A stretch of 64,000 nt of DNA from Hungatella sp. UBA5385. GTDB lineage: Bacteria > Bacillota > Clostridia > Lachnospirales > Lachnospiraceae. The DNA is taken from contig DHOR01000015.1 in the NCBI GenBank assembly GCA_002409995.1, positions 12,961-76,960 on the forward strand, in the 5' to 3' direction. The notes below the pieces were generated by a model that did no database searches, was not told where the DNA came from, and saw only the letters and a program-made list of their open reading frames with translations. Positions 9,180 through 18,339 of the stretch are shown in pieces. A program made the position numbers and the translations under genes. Numbering within the stretch: position 1 is the first letter of the stretch; each line of letters begins with the position of its first letter.

Positions 9180-10160
9180 CTATTTTTGTTCATCAGAATT
9201 CTGCTCTTTTGGTTCTGTTTCCTTCAATTTTTTTTCTTTCTTTTTACCACTCTTTTTAACAATAGCAATCACAAGCAGTGCAATAAGCAGAAGTGGAATC
9301 CAGAATGGGCTGCTTGTAATAATCCCTATCATAAGAGTAGTCAATGCAGTAGAAAGTGCCAGCATGTTATCAGCAAACCCTTTCTTAATTCTTGTGCCTG
9401 GTGTCTCTGGTTCCACAGGCGTGAAGTCTTTCACTTCTGAAATATTTAAGTAAACAGTGCTGTAATCCACCTGATTATCATATAGACGAAGCTGTGACTC
9501 CATAGATTCCAGTTCATATCGGATTTCTGAGAGCCTTTGCTCCAGAGCTACAACTGAATCAATGGTTTCTGCCTTCTCCAGAAATTCCCAGATACGTTCC
9601 TGTTCAATTTCCAGAGATTTCTTCCTGCTGGTAATATCACTGTACTGTAAAGTGACATCCTGCGTATTCTCTGTTTTATTGGTTACGTTGCCCTTTGTCT
9701 GGACTGTGTTGATAAAAGAGTCCATATTGGTATTTGGTATACGTGCTGTAATTACAGCACGTTTGGGAGTGGGCTCTCCCCGGTAGTTTAAACTGTTTCC
9801 AGAGATATCAGACTGCTCTATATAACCTTCCAGTTCTGTTATTTTCTTCTGAAGTCCGGCCAGCAGTTCATCAAAGGTATCGGTCTCAACATAGAGCTCC
9901 ACATTGCGGATCAGTTTTCTTCCCTGTGGGTAAACTGTGGTATTAGTGGCTGTTGAGCTTGCTAATTCTGCAGTTTCTCCAGTGCCTCCACTTACATAAT
10001 CTTCAGCGGCCTCTTGTGGGGCTGAATAGGCTGCTGCTGTTGTTTCTGCTGTAACTTCTGCCTGGTCATATGCAGTACTTGAGCTTTTTTGACCGGCTGA
10101 ACATGCTGTTAACCCAAGAGCAATGGTTAAAGAAATCAGCCATATTGTTGTTTTTTTCAT
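9180..10160 (-). CDS. DUF4349-type lipoprotein
   Basis: A 326-aa exported lipoprotein. The signal peptide ends in a lipobox, ALGLTACSAG, so the mature protein starts at the cysteine and is anchored to the outer face of the membrane. A low-complexity linker follows, then a DUF4349-like region (about residues 85-260) that contains a predicted coiled coil (EIEQERIWEFLEKAE and neighbours). A C-terminal membrane helix and a lysine/glutamate-rich tail end the protein. The start at 10160 is preferred over one seven codons upstream because a GAGGGA site precedes it. The function of the family is unknown; an envelope role is likely. Confidence 0.82.
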   Translation of the reverse strand: MKKTTIWLISLTIALGLTACSAGQKSSSTAYDQAEVTAETTAAAYSAPQEAAEDYVSGGTGETAELASSTATNTTVYPQGRKLIRNVELYVETDTFDELLAGLQKKITELEGYIEQSDISGNSLNYRGEPTPKRAVITARIPNTNMDSFINTVQTKGNVTNKTENTQDVTLQYSDITSRKKSLEIEQERIWEFLEKAETIDSVVALEQRLSEIRYELESMESQLRLYDNQVDYSTVYLNISEVKDFTPVEPETPGTRIKKGFADNMLALSTALTTLMIGIITSSPFWIPLLLIALLVIAIVKKSGKKKEKKLKETEPKEQNSDEQK

Positions 10161-10287
10161 AATTTCCCTCCTCATAATCAAAAATGTTTCCCTTGTAATT
10201 TCAGAATACCATGTGAAAATGTTAATTTCAACATAAGTAAGAAAGGATTAAGAAAATGTTTCGTTATATTTGCAGAATGAAACTCTA

Positions 10288-10316
10288 TTGACAGTCTGTA
10301 TAAAATAATGTACGAT
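10288..10316 (+). promoter_or_regulatory. Promoter of the secreted repeat protein
   Basis: TTGACA and TACGAT with a 17-base spacer. About 80 bases of leader remain before the start codon, and I see no clear structure in it. Confidence 0.65.
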
Positions 10317-10402
10317 TAATCTATATGATATGAAGAAATATCTGTAAAAAGAAGAGGTAGAGTGTTGTTGTTTACATAAAGATAAGAGAGAAAGGTGATG
10401 AA

Positions 10403-11122
10403 ATGAAAAAGGTTAGGGTCATTGCGGCACTTGCAATGGTACTGAGCTTAATGATAGTTCCGGAAACCCTAGCAGGAACATGGGTAAAGCAGGGGGATAA
10501 TTGGAAGTATCGCAATGATGCGGGTAAGTATGAAGCCTCCAACTGGATTGAGGATAATGGAGCCTGGTATTACATAGAGAGCGATGGTTTCATGAAGAAG
10601 GGCTGGCTTCAGGAGGAGTCCGGTAATTGGAAGTATTTAGACTATGAAACAGGAGCACTGATTCCTGATGCTTACAAAGGCTGGGATAATAAGACATTTA
10701 TTAACAGAAAGCTGGATTATCAGATTACTTTACCAGATGATTACCATATTGTAACAGAGAGAGATGCTACAGAGCTGCCTGGAGAGAATAACAGCTTTGA
10801 TTTTATTACAATATCTTCTGATGGTAAAAGCGTTGTTTCTGTTATAGAATTAGGTATTCCTGCCACATGGGGATATGAGCTGTCAACATCAGAACTGGCA
10901 GAGGTTTTAAAGTCCCTTTATAAATGTGAGGCTGAAACATCAGAGGTGACATATAATGACTGGAACTTAAGCAAGCTTCCATTTTCGGTAGAAGATGGTT
11001 CCGTTTTGGAATATTATTTCGGTAAGTATGAAGATAATATTATGATGATTGAAGTGATTTATCCAGAAGGCGGATGGGAGAAAGCCCATAATATTTTACA
11101 GACACTGAAAAGACCCCGGTAA
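10403..11122 (+). CDS. Secreted protein with cell-wall-binding (choline-binding-like) repeats
   Basis: A 239-aa exported protein. A 24-residue signal peptide ends near ETLAG. Residues 25-90 hold about three aromatic repeats of the CW_binding type (WVKQGDNWKYRNDAGKY, WIEDNGAWYYIESDG, WLQEESGNWKYLD), which bind wall polymers. The C-terminal 150 residues form a separate domain that I cannot name. The gene has its own promoter and terminator and so stands alone. It may be a wall-attached sensor or stress protein. Confidence 0.75.
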   Translation: MKKVRVIAALAMVLSLMIVPETLAGTWVKQGDNWKYRNDAGKYEASNWIEDNGAWYYIESDGFMKKGWLQEESGNWKYLDYETGALIPDAYKGWDNKTFINRKLDYQITLPDDYHIVTERDATELPGENNSFDFITISSDGKSVVSVIELGIPATWGYELSTSELAEVLKSLYKCEAETSEVTYNDWNLSKLPFSVEDGSVLEYYFGKYEDNIMMIEVIYPEGGWEKAHNILQTLKRPR

Positions 11123-11136
11123 TTTGGGGTCTTTTT
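11108..11136 (+). terminator. Intrinsic terminator after the repeat protein
   Basis: AAAAGACCCC/GGGGTCTTTT stem with an eight-base loop and a T-run. The stem starts inside the last codons of the gene. Confidence 0.88.
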
Positions 11137-11160
11137 AGTGTCTGCAAGGCAGACTCTTAT

Positions 11161-11994
11161 TCAATCTGTAGAGGAAGGGGTAGTCTGAAAATATTTTTTA
11201 TAAGCTCTGGAGAAGGTGGAGTAATTGCGGAAGCCGGAGTCCATACAGGCTTCCAGAACTGTAGAACCATTTGCAATTTTGTCCTTTGCCAAAATAAGCC
11301 GCTTTTCTGTAATATAGGCTCCAAGTGTATAGCCGGTTGCTTCCTTAAAGATTCGCATAAGATGATAGCGGCTGATGTAGCAGCCTGCAGCTATGGAGTC
11401 AATGGACAAATCTTCTGTCAAATGGTTTGTTATATAGGACATAATCGTCTGAATCCGATGGTCGCTGCTGTCTGAGGGCAGATAATCCACACGGCCTGTA
11501 AGCGCAGCCCGGTTCAACTGAATGATAAATTGTAAAAATACAACCTTGCAGTACAAATCCTTAGCATAACCATCATGAGTACAGGCATACTCCAGATCAC
11601 TGATACTTTTATAGAGACTGCTTTTTTGAGGGGCATGAATCCGAAGAACATCGGAGGACTGCTCCTTTGCTTTTTGAAAACAGATACTTAAATCATATTC
11701 TTCCGTTTTATAAGAATTTATAAAACCGGGAGAAAGATATACAATGATTCTTTCATACTTAACTTCCGGGTCTATGATAGGTTTATGAATATCGCTGTGG
11801 CTTACCAGAACAATATCATAAGGCTGTAACTGATAAGTTCTTCCTTCAATTTTATAGGTAACATTCCCTTGAATGAATATTATGATTTTATCAAATTCAT
11901 GATAGTGATATTCAAAATCCTGACGTTTGGTATCTGTTAAATGGAACAGACGGAAATCGCTGTTTAGATAACCTCTCTTCTCGTAGCCTTCCAT
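11161..11994 (-). CDS. AraC-family transcriptional regulator
   Basis: A 277-aa regulator with an N-terminal cupin-like sensing domain (YHYHEFDKIIIFIQG, around residue 30) and a C-terminal pair of helix-turn-helix motifs (about 175-275, including IAAGCYISRYHLMRIFKE and GFRNYSTFSRAYKKYF). Such proteins usually bind a small ligand through the N-terminal domain. An in-frame ATG at 12012 lies upstream, but AGGAGG precedes the ATG at 11994. It is divergent from the DapF-like gene and may control it. Confidence 0.85.
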   Translation of the reverse strand: MEGYEKRGYLNSDFRLFHLTDTKRQDFEYHYHEFDKIIIFIQGNVTYKIEGRTYQLQPYDIVLVSHSDIHKPIIDPEVKYERIIVYLSPGFINSYKTEEYDLSICFQKAKEQSSDVLRIHAPQKSSLYKSISDLEYACTHDGYAKDLYCKVVFLQFIIQLNRAALTGRVDYLPSDSSDHRIQTIMSYITNHLTEDLSIDSIAAGCYISRYHLMRIFKEATGYTLGAYITEKRLILAKDKIANGSTVLEACMDSGFRNYSTFSRAYKKYFQTTPSSTD

Positions 11995-12191
11995 ACTTCC
12001 TCCTGAAAACATATTTATAATTGTACCTATAAAACCATTCTACTTCTATAGAGCACTATTTGCAATAACAAAAGCATAATATGAAAGGAAATAACAAATT
12101 GTGCTGTGTATAATAGAGAGTATGAGGGTATTTCCTACGAAACCTTATGTGAAATGATTGTCAGCAACCCAATAGTGAAAGGAGCTTCAAT

Positions 12192-13052
12192 ATGAAAATA
12201 ACACTTGAAAAATATCATGGACTAGGCAACGACTATCTGATTTTTGATCCTAACAAACATGAACTGGAGATGACAACAGAGAGAATTAAACTGATCTGCA
12301 ACCGTAATTTTGGTGTTGGTTCAGATGGACTTTTAGTTGGACCTGTTATGGACCATGACAAGCTGGAACTGAAGGTCTTTAATCCGGACGGAAGCGAGGC
12401 GCAGCTAAGCGGAAATGGTGTGAGAATATTCGGAAAATACTTAAAGGATGCAGGTTATGTGCAAAAGAGCCATTTCTCCATTAACAGCTTAAGTGGAGAA
12501 CAGCATATTCGTTATCTCAATGAAGAAGGAACAAAGATCAGGGTTACTATGGGAAAATTAAGCTTCTGGAGTGATGAGATTCCAATGACCGGCCCCAGGC
12601 GTCAAGTATTAAATGAAACTCTGGTATTTGGAAGTATTCCATATAGAACTACCTGTGTTTCCATTGGAAATCCTCATTGTGTGATCTGGCTCAATGAGAT
12701 ATCCAGAGACTTAGTTTGTAGAATAGGTGCTCATTCAGAAAATGCGGAGTATTTTCCGGAAAAAGTGAATACAGAACTTCTGAAAGTCATAGACAGAACC
12801 AATATTGAAATTGAGATTTATGAACGAGGGGCAGGCTATACTCTTGCCTCAGGTACCAGCGGATGTGCAGCTGCAGGAGCAGCTTACCGAATGGGGCTGA
12901 CAGACCCTAAAATGTATGTTCATATGCCGGGAGGAATACTGGAAGTAGAGATATTAGAAGATGGCAATGTGCTGATGACAGGGGAAGTGGGTTATGTTGG
13001 AAAATTCACGTTATCCCATGAAATAACAGAACAATTACGCAGTTTGACATAA
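12192..13052 (+). CDS. DapF-family protein lacking both catalytic cysteines
   Basis: A 286-aa member of the diaminopimelate epimerase fold. Family motifs are clear in both halves: HGLGNDYLIFD, GVGSDGLL, NPDGSEAQLSGNGVR and ERGAGYTLASGTSGC. In true DapF the two proton-transferring residues are cysteines in CGNG and ACGTG. Here they are serines, S73 and S220. An orthodox dapF with both cysteines lies at 42115-42924, so this copy is not needed for lysine or wall synthesis. It could be a racemase with altered chemistry, a lyase-like enzyme or a binding protein. A GTGAAAGGAG site precedes the ATG. The neighbours, a divergent AraC regulator and a GGDEF-EAL protein, do not reveal a pathway. Confidence 0.85.
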   Translation: MKITLEKYHGLGNDYLIFDPNKHELEMTTERIKLICNRNFGVGSDGLLVGPVMDHDKLELKVFNPDGSEAQLSGNGVRIFGKYLKDAGYVQKSHFSINSLSGEQHIRYLNEEGTKIRVTMGKLSFWSDEIPMTGPRRQVLNETLVFGSIPYRTTCVSIGNPHCVIWLNEISRDLVCRIGAHSENAEYFPEKVNTELLKVIDRTNIEIEIYERGAGYTLASGTSGCAAAGAAYRMGLTDPKMYVHMPGGILEVEILEDGNVLMTGEVGYVGKFTLSHEITEQLRSLT

Positions 13053-13088
13053 TAAACATAAAAACAACAAGATAGTTCCCTCCTTTCG

Positions 13089-13117
13089 TTGACGAAAACA
13101 GGAACTCATACTATAAT
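13089..13117 (+). promoter_or_regulatory. Promoter of the GGDEF-EAL gene
   Basis: TTGACG and a perfect TATAAT with a 17-base spacer. The -35 box lies in the loop side of an imperfect hairpin (AGTTCC/GGAACT arms at about 13074-13107) that may end the preceding gene or act as an operator. Confidence 0.75.
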
Positions 13118-13175
13118 AGAGTAGATTTGTTATAATAGGTGAGTATGATAAGTTAATCGGAGAGGAGGGACTTTT

Positions 13176-15731
13176 ATGGTTGAATTTGTAAATAAAGGTG
13201 AGAATACCGGTATTTATATTGTTAATGAAGATTATGAGATTTTGTATTTAAATGATGCGGCCAGGTCCTACTATCCGAATCTGGAATTGGGTATGAAATG
13301 TTATGAGGGGATCTGCAGGGAAACTGCGCCCTGTAAAGACTGTCCCTGTATCGGACAGGATGCCAATCATGTAATGTATTATAATGCAATTAACCGGGAG
13401 TGGCTTGATGTATCCTCTGGTAAAATTGAATGGTCGGGGCATACCAAATGCAAGTTTATTGCATTTCGTCTTGTTGATGAAAACACTAAAAACCTGTTTT
13501 ATAATTTAACAGATAAGAGTGTGTATGATGAATTATATGAATTGAATCTGGCAAACAGTCATTATAAGATTCTGTTTAATCAAAAGGATAAGTATCTGAC
13601 GCCTGAGCTGGAAGGGCGGATTGACGCCATATGTGATTTTTCAACCAGACATACCGTCCACCCCGATGACAAGGAACAATATCTTAAATTCTGGGACATG
13701 GGCACTTTAGAAAGACGGTTAAAGGCTGACAATTACAGTTTGAAACAGGAGTTTCGTAAAAAGAAAGTGGATGGCAGCTACTGCTGGGTAAGCCAGTTGG
13801 CAGTGATGCTTCGGAAAAATGAGAATGATGATGCTGTTGTCATGTGCTTTGTCCAGGATATCAGTGAGCAAAAGCTTCTGGAAGAAGAAAAATTAAGCGC
13901 AAGCAGTAAGAGACAGCAGGAAATAGACCCTATGACAGGGCTTTATCGGTATGGACCATTTTTTGATAAGGCTCAGCAGGTTCTTACAGCCAATCCTGAC
14001 CAGAGATTCTGTATGGTAGCTATTGATATAGAGCATTTTAAGCTTTTTAATGAATGGTACGGTGAGGAGGCTGGAGATCAGTTCCTGATCAATATCGGAA
14101 AACAACTAAAGGCTCTGGAGGAGACCTGTATTTCTGTAGCAGGTTATATGGGTGGAGATGATTTTGCTATTATTCTCCCTAAGGATTTAGAGATTATAGA
14201 CAGACTTGAACAGAATATCAGAGAATATGTAAGACAGTATGGAGGAAATTCGGGATTTCTTCCGGCTTTTGGTATCTACGAAATAGAAGACAGAAACACA
14301 ACCATTGGAATTATGTATGACAGAGCTACCATTGCCTTATCAAAGATAAAGGGCAATTATACCAAAAGAAAAGGCTGGTATGATGCTGCCATGAAACAGA
14401 AGATGGAAGATGATCAGGTTCTTTTATCTGAGGTTCAGCATGCCTTGGAGAATGAGGAATTTATATTCTATGTCCAGCCTCAGTGTAATATGCTGACAGG
14501 CAAGATTATTGGACTGGAGTCACTGGTAAGATGGCGCCATCCTGTAAGGGGAATTGTGCCTCCGGGAGTGTTTATTCCTCTTTTGGAAGAGAATGGATTC
14601 ATTACCAACTTGGATCTTTATGTATGGGAAAGGGTATGCCGCCGCCTTCATGACTGGATACAGGCTGGGCATCGTCCTATTCCTATTTCCGTCAATGTTT
14701 CCCGCATGGATATTTATTCCATTGATATTGCTGAGGTATTTACAAACCTTGCATCTAAATACAGCATTGATCCCAGCCTTCTTGAGATTGAGATTACAGA
14801 AAGCGCTTATGCAGAGGACTATAATCTGATCCGGAAAGTGGTGGAAGACCTGCGGAAAGCAGGATTTACTGTTTTAATGGATGATTTCGGAAGCGGCTAC
14901 TCCTCTCTCAATATGCTTAAGGACGTCAATGTGGATGTGATTAAAATTGACACCAAGTTTCTGGATATGAGCATGGAAAGCCAGGGAAGAGGAATGGGGA
15001 TACTGGAAACCATTGTCCGAATGGCAAGAGTTATGCAGCTTGGAGTCATTGCAGAAGGTGTGGAAAAGATAGAACAGGTTAATTTCTTGAGAAATATAGG
15101 CTGTGTATATGGACAAGGGTATTATTTTTACAGACCTATGCCAATCGAACAGGCAGAGATTCTGCTTGGTAATGAAGAGAATATAGACTATCGGGGACTT
15201 CTTGCAAGACAGGTGCAGCAGGTTCGCTTAGAGGATTTGTTTAACGAGAATATTACCAGTGAAAATATTATCAATAGTATTTTAGGCCCAATTGCCCTGT
15301 ATGAGGTTAACGATAAAAGCATTGAATTACTGAAAGCCAATGAGCAGTATTATCGAATTACAGGTACTACTCCTGTTGATCTGGAGGAAAGAAGAAAGAA
15401 TATTCTAGATAGGGTTCATCCCGATGATGTTGAGTATATACTGGGGATGTTTGAAGATGCATATAATAATCCGATGCAGCATGCAGAGGGGAATTACCGC
15501 CGCTTTTGTTTAGATGGAGAATTTATATGGGTCCATATCCACGTGTTCTTTTTAAGGGAACAGGAGGATGGACGGATGCTGTATTACGGTTCATTATCTG
15601 ATATTACAGAGTCTGTAAAAAACAGGCATGAAATTGAAAACGTCAACCGCAGGCTGAGAGAAAAGGAAACAGAGCTTCTGGCATTAGAAGCAGAGCTTAT
15701 GGAGTATAAAAACAGGCTGAAAGAGGTATAA
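13176..15731 (+). CDS. PAS-GGDEF-EAL-PAS cyclic-di-GMP turnover protein
   Basis: An 851-aa cytoplasmic signalling protein with no membrane segments. The N-terminus (1-100) is a PAS-like region with a cysteine cluster (CYEGICRETAPCKDCPC), and a second PAS domain spans about 130-245. The GGDEF domain (about 250-395) has GGDDF near 325 and may make c-di-GMP. The EAL domain (about 410-670) keeps the first glutamate as ESL near 447 and retains SVNVS, EIEITES, MDDFGSGYSSL, IKID and AEGVE, so it looks active as a phosphodiesterase. A third PAS region and a short coiled coil close the protein. The net activity cannot be predicted. It stands alone between its promoter and a terminator. Confidence 0.88.
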   Translation: MVEFVNKGENTGIYIVNEDYEILYLNDAARSYYPNLELGMKCYEGICRETAPCKDCPCIGQDANHVMYYNAINREWLDVSSGKIEWSGHTKCKFIAFRLVDENTKNLFYNLTDKSVYDELYELNLANSHYKILFNQKDKYLTPELEGRIDAICDFSTRHTVHPDDKEQYLKFWDMGTLERRLKADNYSLKQEFRKKKVDGSYCWVSQLAVMLRKNENDDAVVMCFVQDISEQKLLEEEKLSASSKRQQEIDPMTGLYRYGPFFDKAQQVLTANPDQRFCMVAIDIEHFKLFNEWYGEEAGDQFLINIGKQLKALEETCISVAGYMGGDDFAIILPKDLEIIDRLEQNIREYVRQYGGNSGFLPAFGIYEIEDRNTTIGIMYDRATIALSKIKGNYTKRKGWYDAAMKQKMEDDQVLLSEVQHALENEEFIFYVQPQCNMLTGKIIGLESLVRWRHPVRGIVPPGVFIPLLEENGFITNLDLYVWERVCRRLHDWIQAGHRPIPISVNVSRMDIYSIDIAEVFTNLASKYSIDPSLLEIEITESAYAEDYNLIRKVVEDLRKAGFTVLMDDFGSGYSSLNMLKDVNVDVIKIDTKFLDMSMESQGRGMGILETIVRMARVMQLGVIAEGVEKIEQVNFLRNIGCVYGQGYYFYRPMPIEQAEILLGNEENIDYRGLLARQVQQVRLEDLFNENITSENIINSILGPIALYEVNDKSIELLKANEQYYRITGTTPVDLEERRKNILDRVHPDDVEYILGMFEDAYNNPMQHAEGNYRRFCLDGEFIWVHIHVFFLREQEDGRMLYYGSLSDITESVKNRHEIENVNRRLREKETELLALEAELMEYKNRLKEV

Positions 15732-15734
15732 AGA

Positions 15735-15762
15735 AGAAGGGGAGCAATCCCTTTCTTTTTTT
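15735..15762 (+). terminator. Intrinsic terminator after the GGDEF-EAL gene
   Basis: AGAAGGGG/CCCTTTCT stem (one G-T pair) with a six-base loop, followed by a run of Ts. It starts four bases after the stop codon. Confidence 0.7.
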
Positions 15763-15844
15763 GTCAGTCTATGTTTTTCGTTTTTTTCATGATAAAATAA
15801 GAAACAGATTGCAAAAAGCAAAATATTCAGTCAGGGGGATTAAC

Positions 15845-16762
15845 ATGCAAAAGAGAAAAGAAAAAATGGAGTTCCGTTATTATGAAATGCCGAAAAATGA
15901 ACTGGTTCTTGCACTGACTGGAGAGAATTGGGTTCGCAGCTACGGAGAGGGAATTGATTATCTTCATTTTCACAATTTCATTGAAATCGGGATTTGCCAC
16001 TATGGTTTGGGGGAAGTTGTTTTGGGCGATAAACACTATCGGTTTATGGAACAGAGCATTGTGATTATACCGCCTAATCTTCCTCATACAACCAATTGTG
16101 ATCCTGGTACAATGGCATATTGGGAATGGATGTATTTTGATATGGAAGCTGTGCTTGACGATATGTTTTCTAAGGATTCCCTGGCTGCAAGGAAGATGAA
16201 GCAGCACCTTTATGAACGGCCTTTTTATTTCAGCAGTGAAGACCAGCCGGCTATGGACCATATACTACGGATGATAAAAAAGGAAATGGAAGAAAAAAAG
16301 TACTTTTACAGGGAAAGTGTGAAAGGGCTTCTGCGCACTTTTATTGTGGAACTGCTTCGGATGAGAGACGGAGAAGAACAGATGAAGCGGAAGGCTGTAA
16401 TTATAGCGCCGGCTATTGAATATGTGGAAGAGCATTATTCCAAGCCAATTAAGATATCTTCTATGGCTAAAGCCTGCAGCATCAGCGAAAGTCATTTCCG
16501 CCGTTTGTTCCTGGATCATATGAACATGAAGCCTTTGGACTATGTAAATCTTGTCAGAGTTCATAAAGCCTGCGATATGATGCAGAAAACCGATTACTCT
16601 ATGGAAGAAATCGCTTATAAAACGGGATTTGAAAATATATCCACATTCAATAGAAACTTTAAGAAAATAGTGGAAATAACTCCTTATCAATGGAAAAAAT
16701 CTTCTGCAAATTATGAAGGAAAACTCTTAAACTATAAAATAAGCGCACAAAAAGGCTGGTAA
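15845..16762 (+). CDS. AraC-family regulator of the sugar ABC/GH42 operon
   Basis: A 305-aa regulator. The N-terminal half is a cupin-like sugar-sensing domain (HFHNFIEIGICHYGLGEV, then a typical IIPPNLPHTT segment), and the C-terminal 100 residues hold the double helix-turn-helix (ISSMAKACSISESHFRRLF and IAYKTGFENISTFNRNFKK). The frame reaches back to 15761, but AGGGGGAT precedes the ATG at 15845. It sits immediately upstream of a binding protein, two permeases and a beta-galactosidase in the same direction, so it probably activates them when the sugar is present. Confidence 0.87.
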   Translation: MQKRKEKMEFRYYEMPKNELVLALTGENWVRSYGEGIDYLHFHNFIEIGICHYGLGEVVLGDKHYRFMEQSIVIIPPNLPHTTNCDPGTMAYWEWMYFDMEAVLDDMFSKDSLAARKMKQHLYERPFYFSSEDQPAMDHILRMIKKEMEEKKYFYRESVKGLLRTFIVELLRMRDGEEQMKRKAVIIAPAIEYVEEHYSKPIKISSMAKACSISESHFRRLFLDHMNMKPLDYVNLVRVHKACDMMQKTDYSMEEIAYKTGFENISTFNRNFKKIVEITPYQWKKSSANYEGKLLNYKISAQKGW

Positions 16763-16932
16763 AAAGTTGAATTTGCACATTTTTTAAGTAAATATCATAA
16801 CAATAGATTCTTGTTATTGATATAATTGTTATAGTAACAGACGAAAACAACTGATTAATTGTGCATAACTTATAACAATTGTCAATTGCTTTTGAAAATT
16901 ACTTAAAAACAATCATAAGGAGGATGTATTTT

Positions 16933-18258
16933 ATGAAGAAGAAAATCTTAGCTATGGCATTGTCAGCAGTTATGGCATGTTCACTGGCAGCCTGCGGATC
17001 TGGGGGGTCCACAGAAACAGCAGGGGCGAAGGACAGCAAGGAGACACAGGCAGCAGCTGAAGGGAACGAACTTACTGTATGGGCATGGGACAAGGCATTT
17101 AACATCTATGCAATGGAAGAGGCGGAAAAAATATACGCCAAAGATCATGCTGATTTTAAACTGAATATTGTAGAGGTATCATGGAATGATCTTCAGACAC
17201 AGCTTTCCACCATTCTTTCCTCAGGCGATTACAGCCAGCTTCCTGATATTTTATTAATGCAGGATTTCGCTTATCAAAAATATATTATTACATATGAAGA
17301 TTTATTTACAGATTTAACAAACTCAGGAATTGATTTCAGTCAGTTCTCAGGAGGTAAGGTAAAGGCTTCTGTAGTAGATAATAAAAACTACGGCATTCCT
17401 TTTGACTCAGGTACAGAGATCGCAGCATACAGAACCGATATTCTGGAACAGGCTGGTTATACAGTGGATGATTTAACAGATATTGACTGGGACCGTTTCA
17501 TCGAAATCGGTGAAGATGTTCTTGCTAAAACAGGATATTCTCTGTTCTCCTCACAGGCAGGCTCCTCTGATATTATTATGCAGATGGTTCAGTCAGCAGG
17601 CGGCTCTATCTGGAATGAAGATGGAACTCCTAATTTTATAGGCAATGAGACTTTAGAAGCGGCAATGAAGACATATGAGAAGCTGTTTACAACCGGTGTT
17701 ATGGCAACAGGTAACAGCTGGGATGAGTATATTGCAACATTTACAAGCGGCAAGACTCTGGGAGCAATTAACGGCTGCTGGATTATGGCAAGCATTGAAT
17801 CCGCTGATGATCAGGCAGGATTATGGAAGATTACCAACATGCCATCACTGCCAGGTGTAGCAGGGGCAACCAATTACTCCAATCAGGGCGGTTCCTCATG
17901 GGGAATTACAACCAACTGTAAGAATACAGAGCTGGCTGTTGACTTCTTTAATAAGACATTTGCAGGAAGCACAGAGCTTTATGATACCATTCTTCCAAGC
18001 TCAGGCGCATTATCCAGCTGGATTCCGGCAGGAGAAAGCAGCGTTTACGCAGAACCTCAGGAATTCTACGGAGGAGAGGCAGTATTTGAGAAAATCACTG
18101 AATTCGCTTCCAAAACTCCTGGATTTAACACAGGTGTATATTATACAGAAGCCAATGATGCTCTGGCAGTAGCTGTTACCAATGTGTGCAGCGGCAGTGA
18201 CATTGAGACAGAGTTAAAGACAGCTGAGGAAACAGTAACATTTAATATGGGTCAATAA
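16933..18258 (+). CDS. Extracellular sugar-binding lipoprotein of an ABC importer
   Basis: A 441-aa family-1 solute-binding protein. A lipoprotein signal peptide ends in CSLAACGSGG, then a short acidic linker leads to a binding fold that starts NELTVWAWDKAF. It captures an oligosaccharide outside the cell and delivers it to the two permeases encoded downstream. Two upstream in-frame ATGs are rejected because AAGGAGGA fits best with the ATG at 16933. No ATPase gene is in the cluster, as is common where one MsmK-like ATPase serves several importers. The 170-base gap before the gene probably holds the promoter; I see a TATAAT at 16821 but no convincing -35. Confidence 0.88.
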   Translation: MKKKILAMALSAVMACSLAACGSGGSTETAGAKDSKETQAAAEGNELTVWAWDKAFNIYAMEEAEKIYAKDHADFKLNIVEVSWNDLQTQLSTILSSGDYSQLPDILLMQDFAYQKYIITYEDLFTDLTNSGIDFSQFSGGKVKASVVDNKNYGIPFDSGTEIAAYRTDILEQAGYTVDDLTDIDWDRFIEIGEDVLAKTGYSLFSSQAGSSDIIMQMVQSAGGSIWNEDGTPNFIGNETLEAAMKTYEKLFTTGVMATGNSWDEYIATFTSGKTLGAINGCWIMASIESADDQAGLWKITNMPSLPGVAGATNYSNQGGSSWGITTNCKNTELAVDFFNKTFAGSTELYDTILPSSGALSSWIPAGESSVYAEPQEFYGGEAVFEKITEFASKTPGFNTGVYYTEANDALAVAVTNVCSGSDIETELKTAEETVTFNMGQ

Positions 18259-18277
18259 ACGGTAACGTGATAGGAGA

Positions 18278-18305
18278 GAGGCGGCATAGAGATGTATGCC
18301 GCCTC
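18278..18305 (+). promoter_or_regulatory. Intercistronic hairpin between binding protein and permease genes
   Basis: Eleven-base perfect arms GAGGCGGCATA/TATGCCGCCTC around a six-base loop, without a T-run. Such hairpins commonly stabilise the binding-protein mRNA and lower expression of the permeases behind it. It spans an in-frame ATG at 18292, which argues for the permease starting further down. Confidence 0.7.
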
Positions 18306-18339
18306 GTTTCAAAATAACAGTAAGGGGTTGAATTTTCCT

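Noticed and set aside
9094..9453. Plus-strand open frame opposite the DUF4349 lipoprotein gene
   Set aside because: It is antisense to a clear lipoprotein gene, crosses the terminator and has low-complexity hydrophobic content with no ribosome binding site.
16659..16850. Short minus-strand frame between AraC and binding-protein genes
   Set aside because: It overlaps the AraC 3' end and the putative promoter region, without a ribosome binding site or recognisable protein features.
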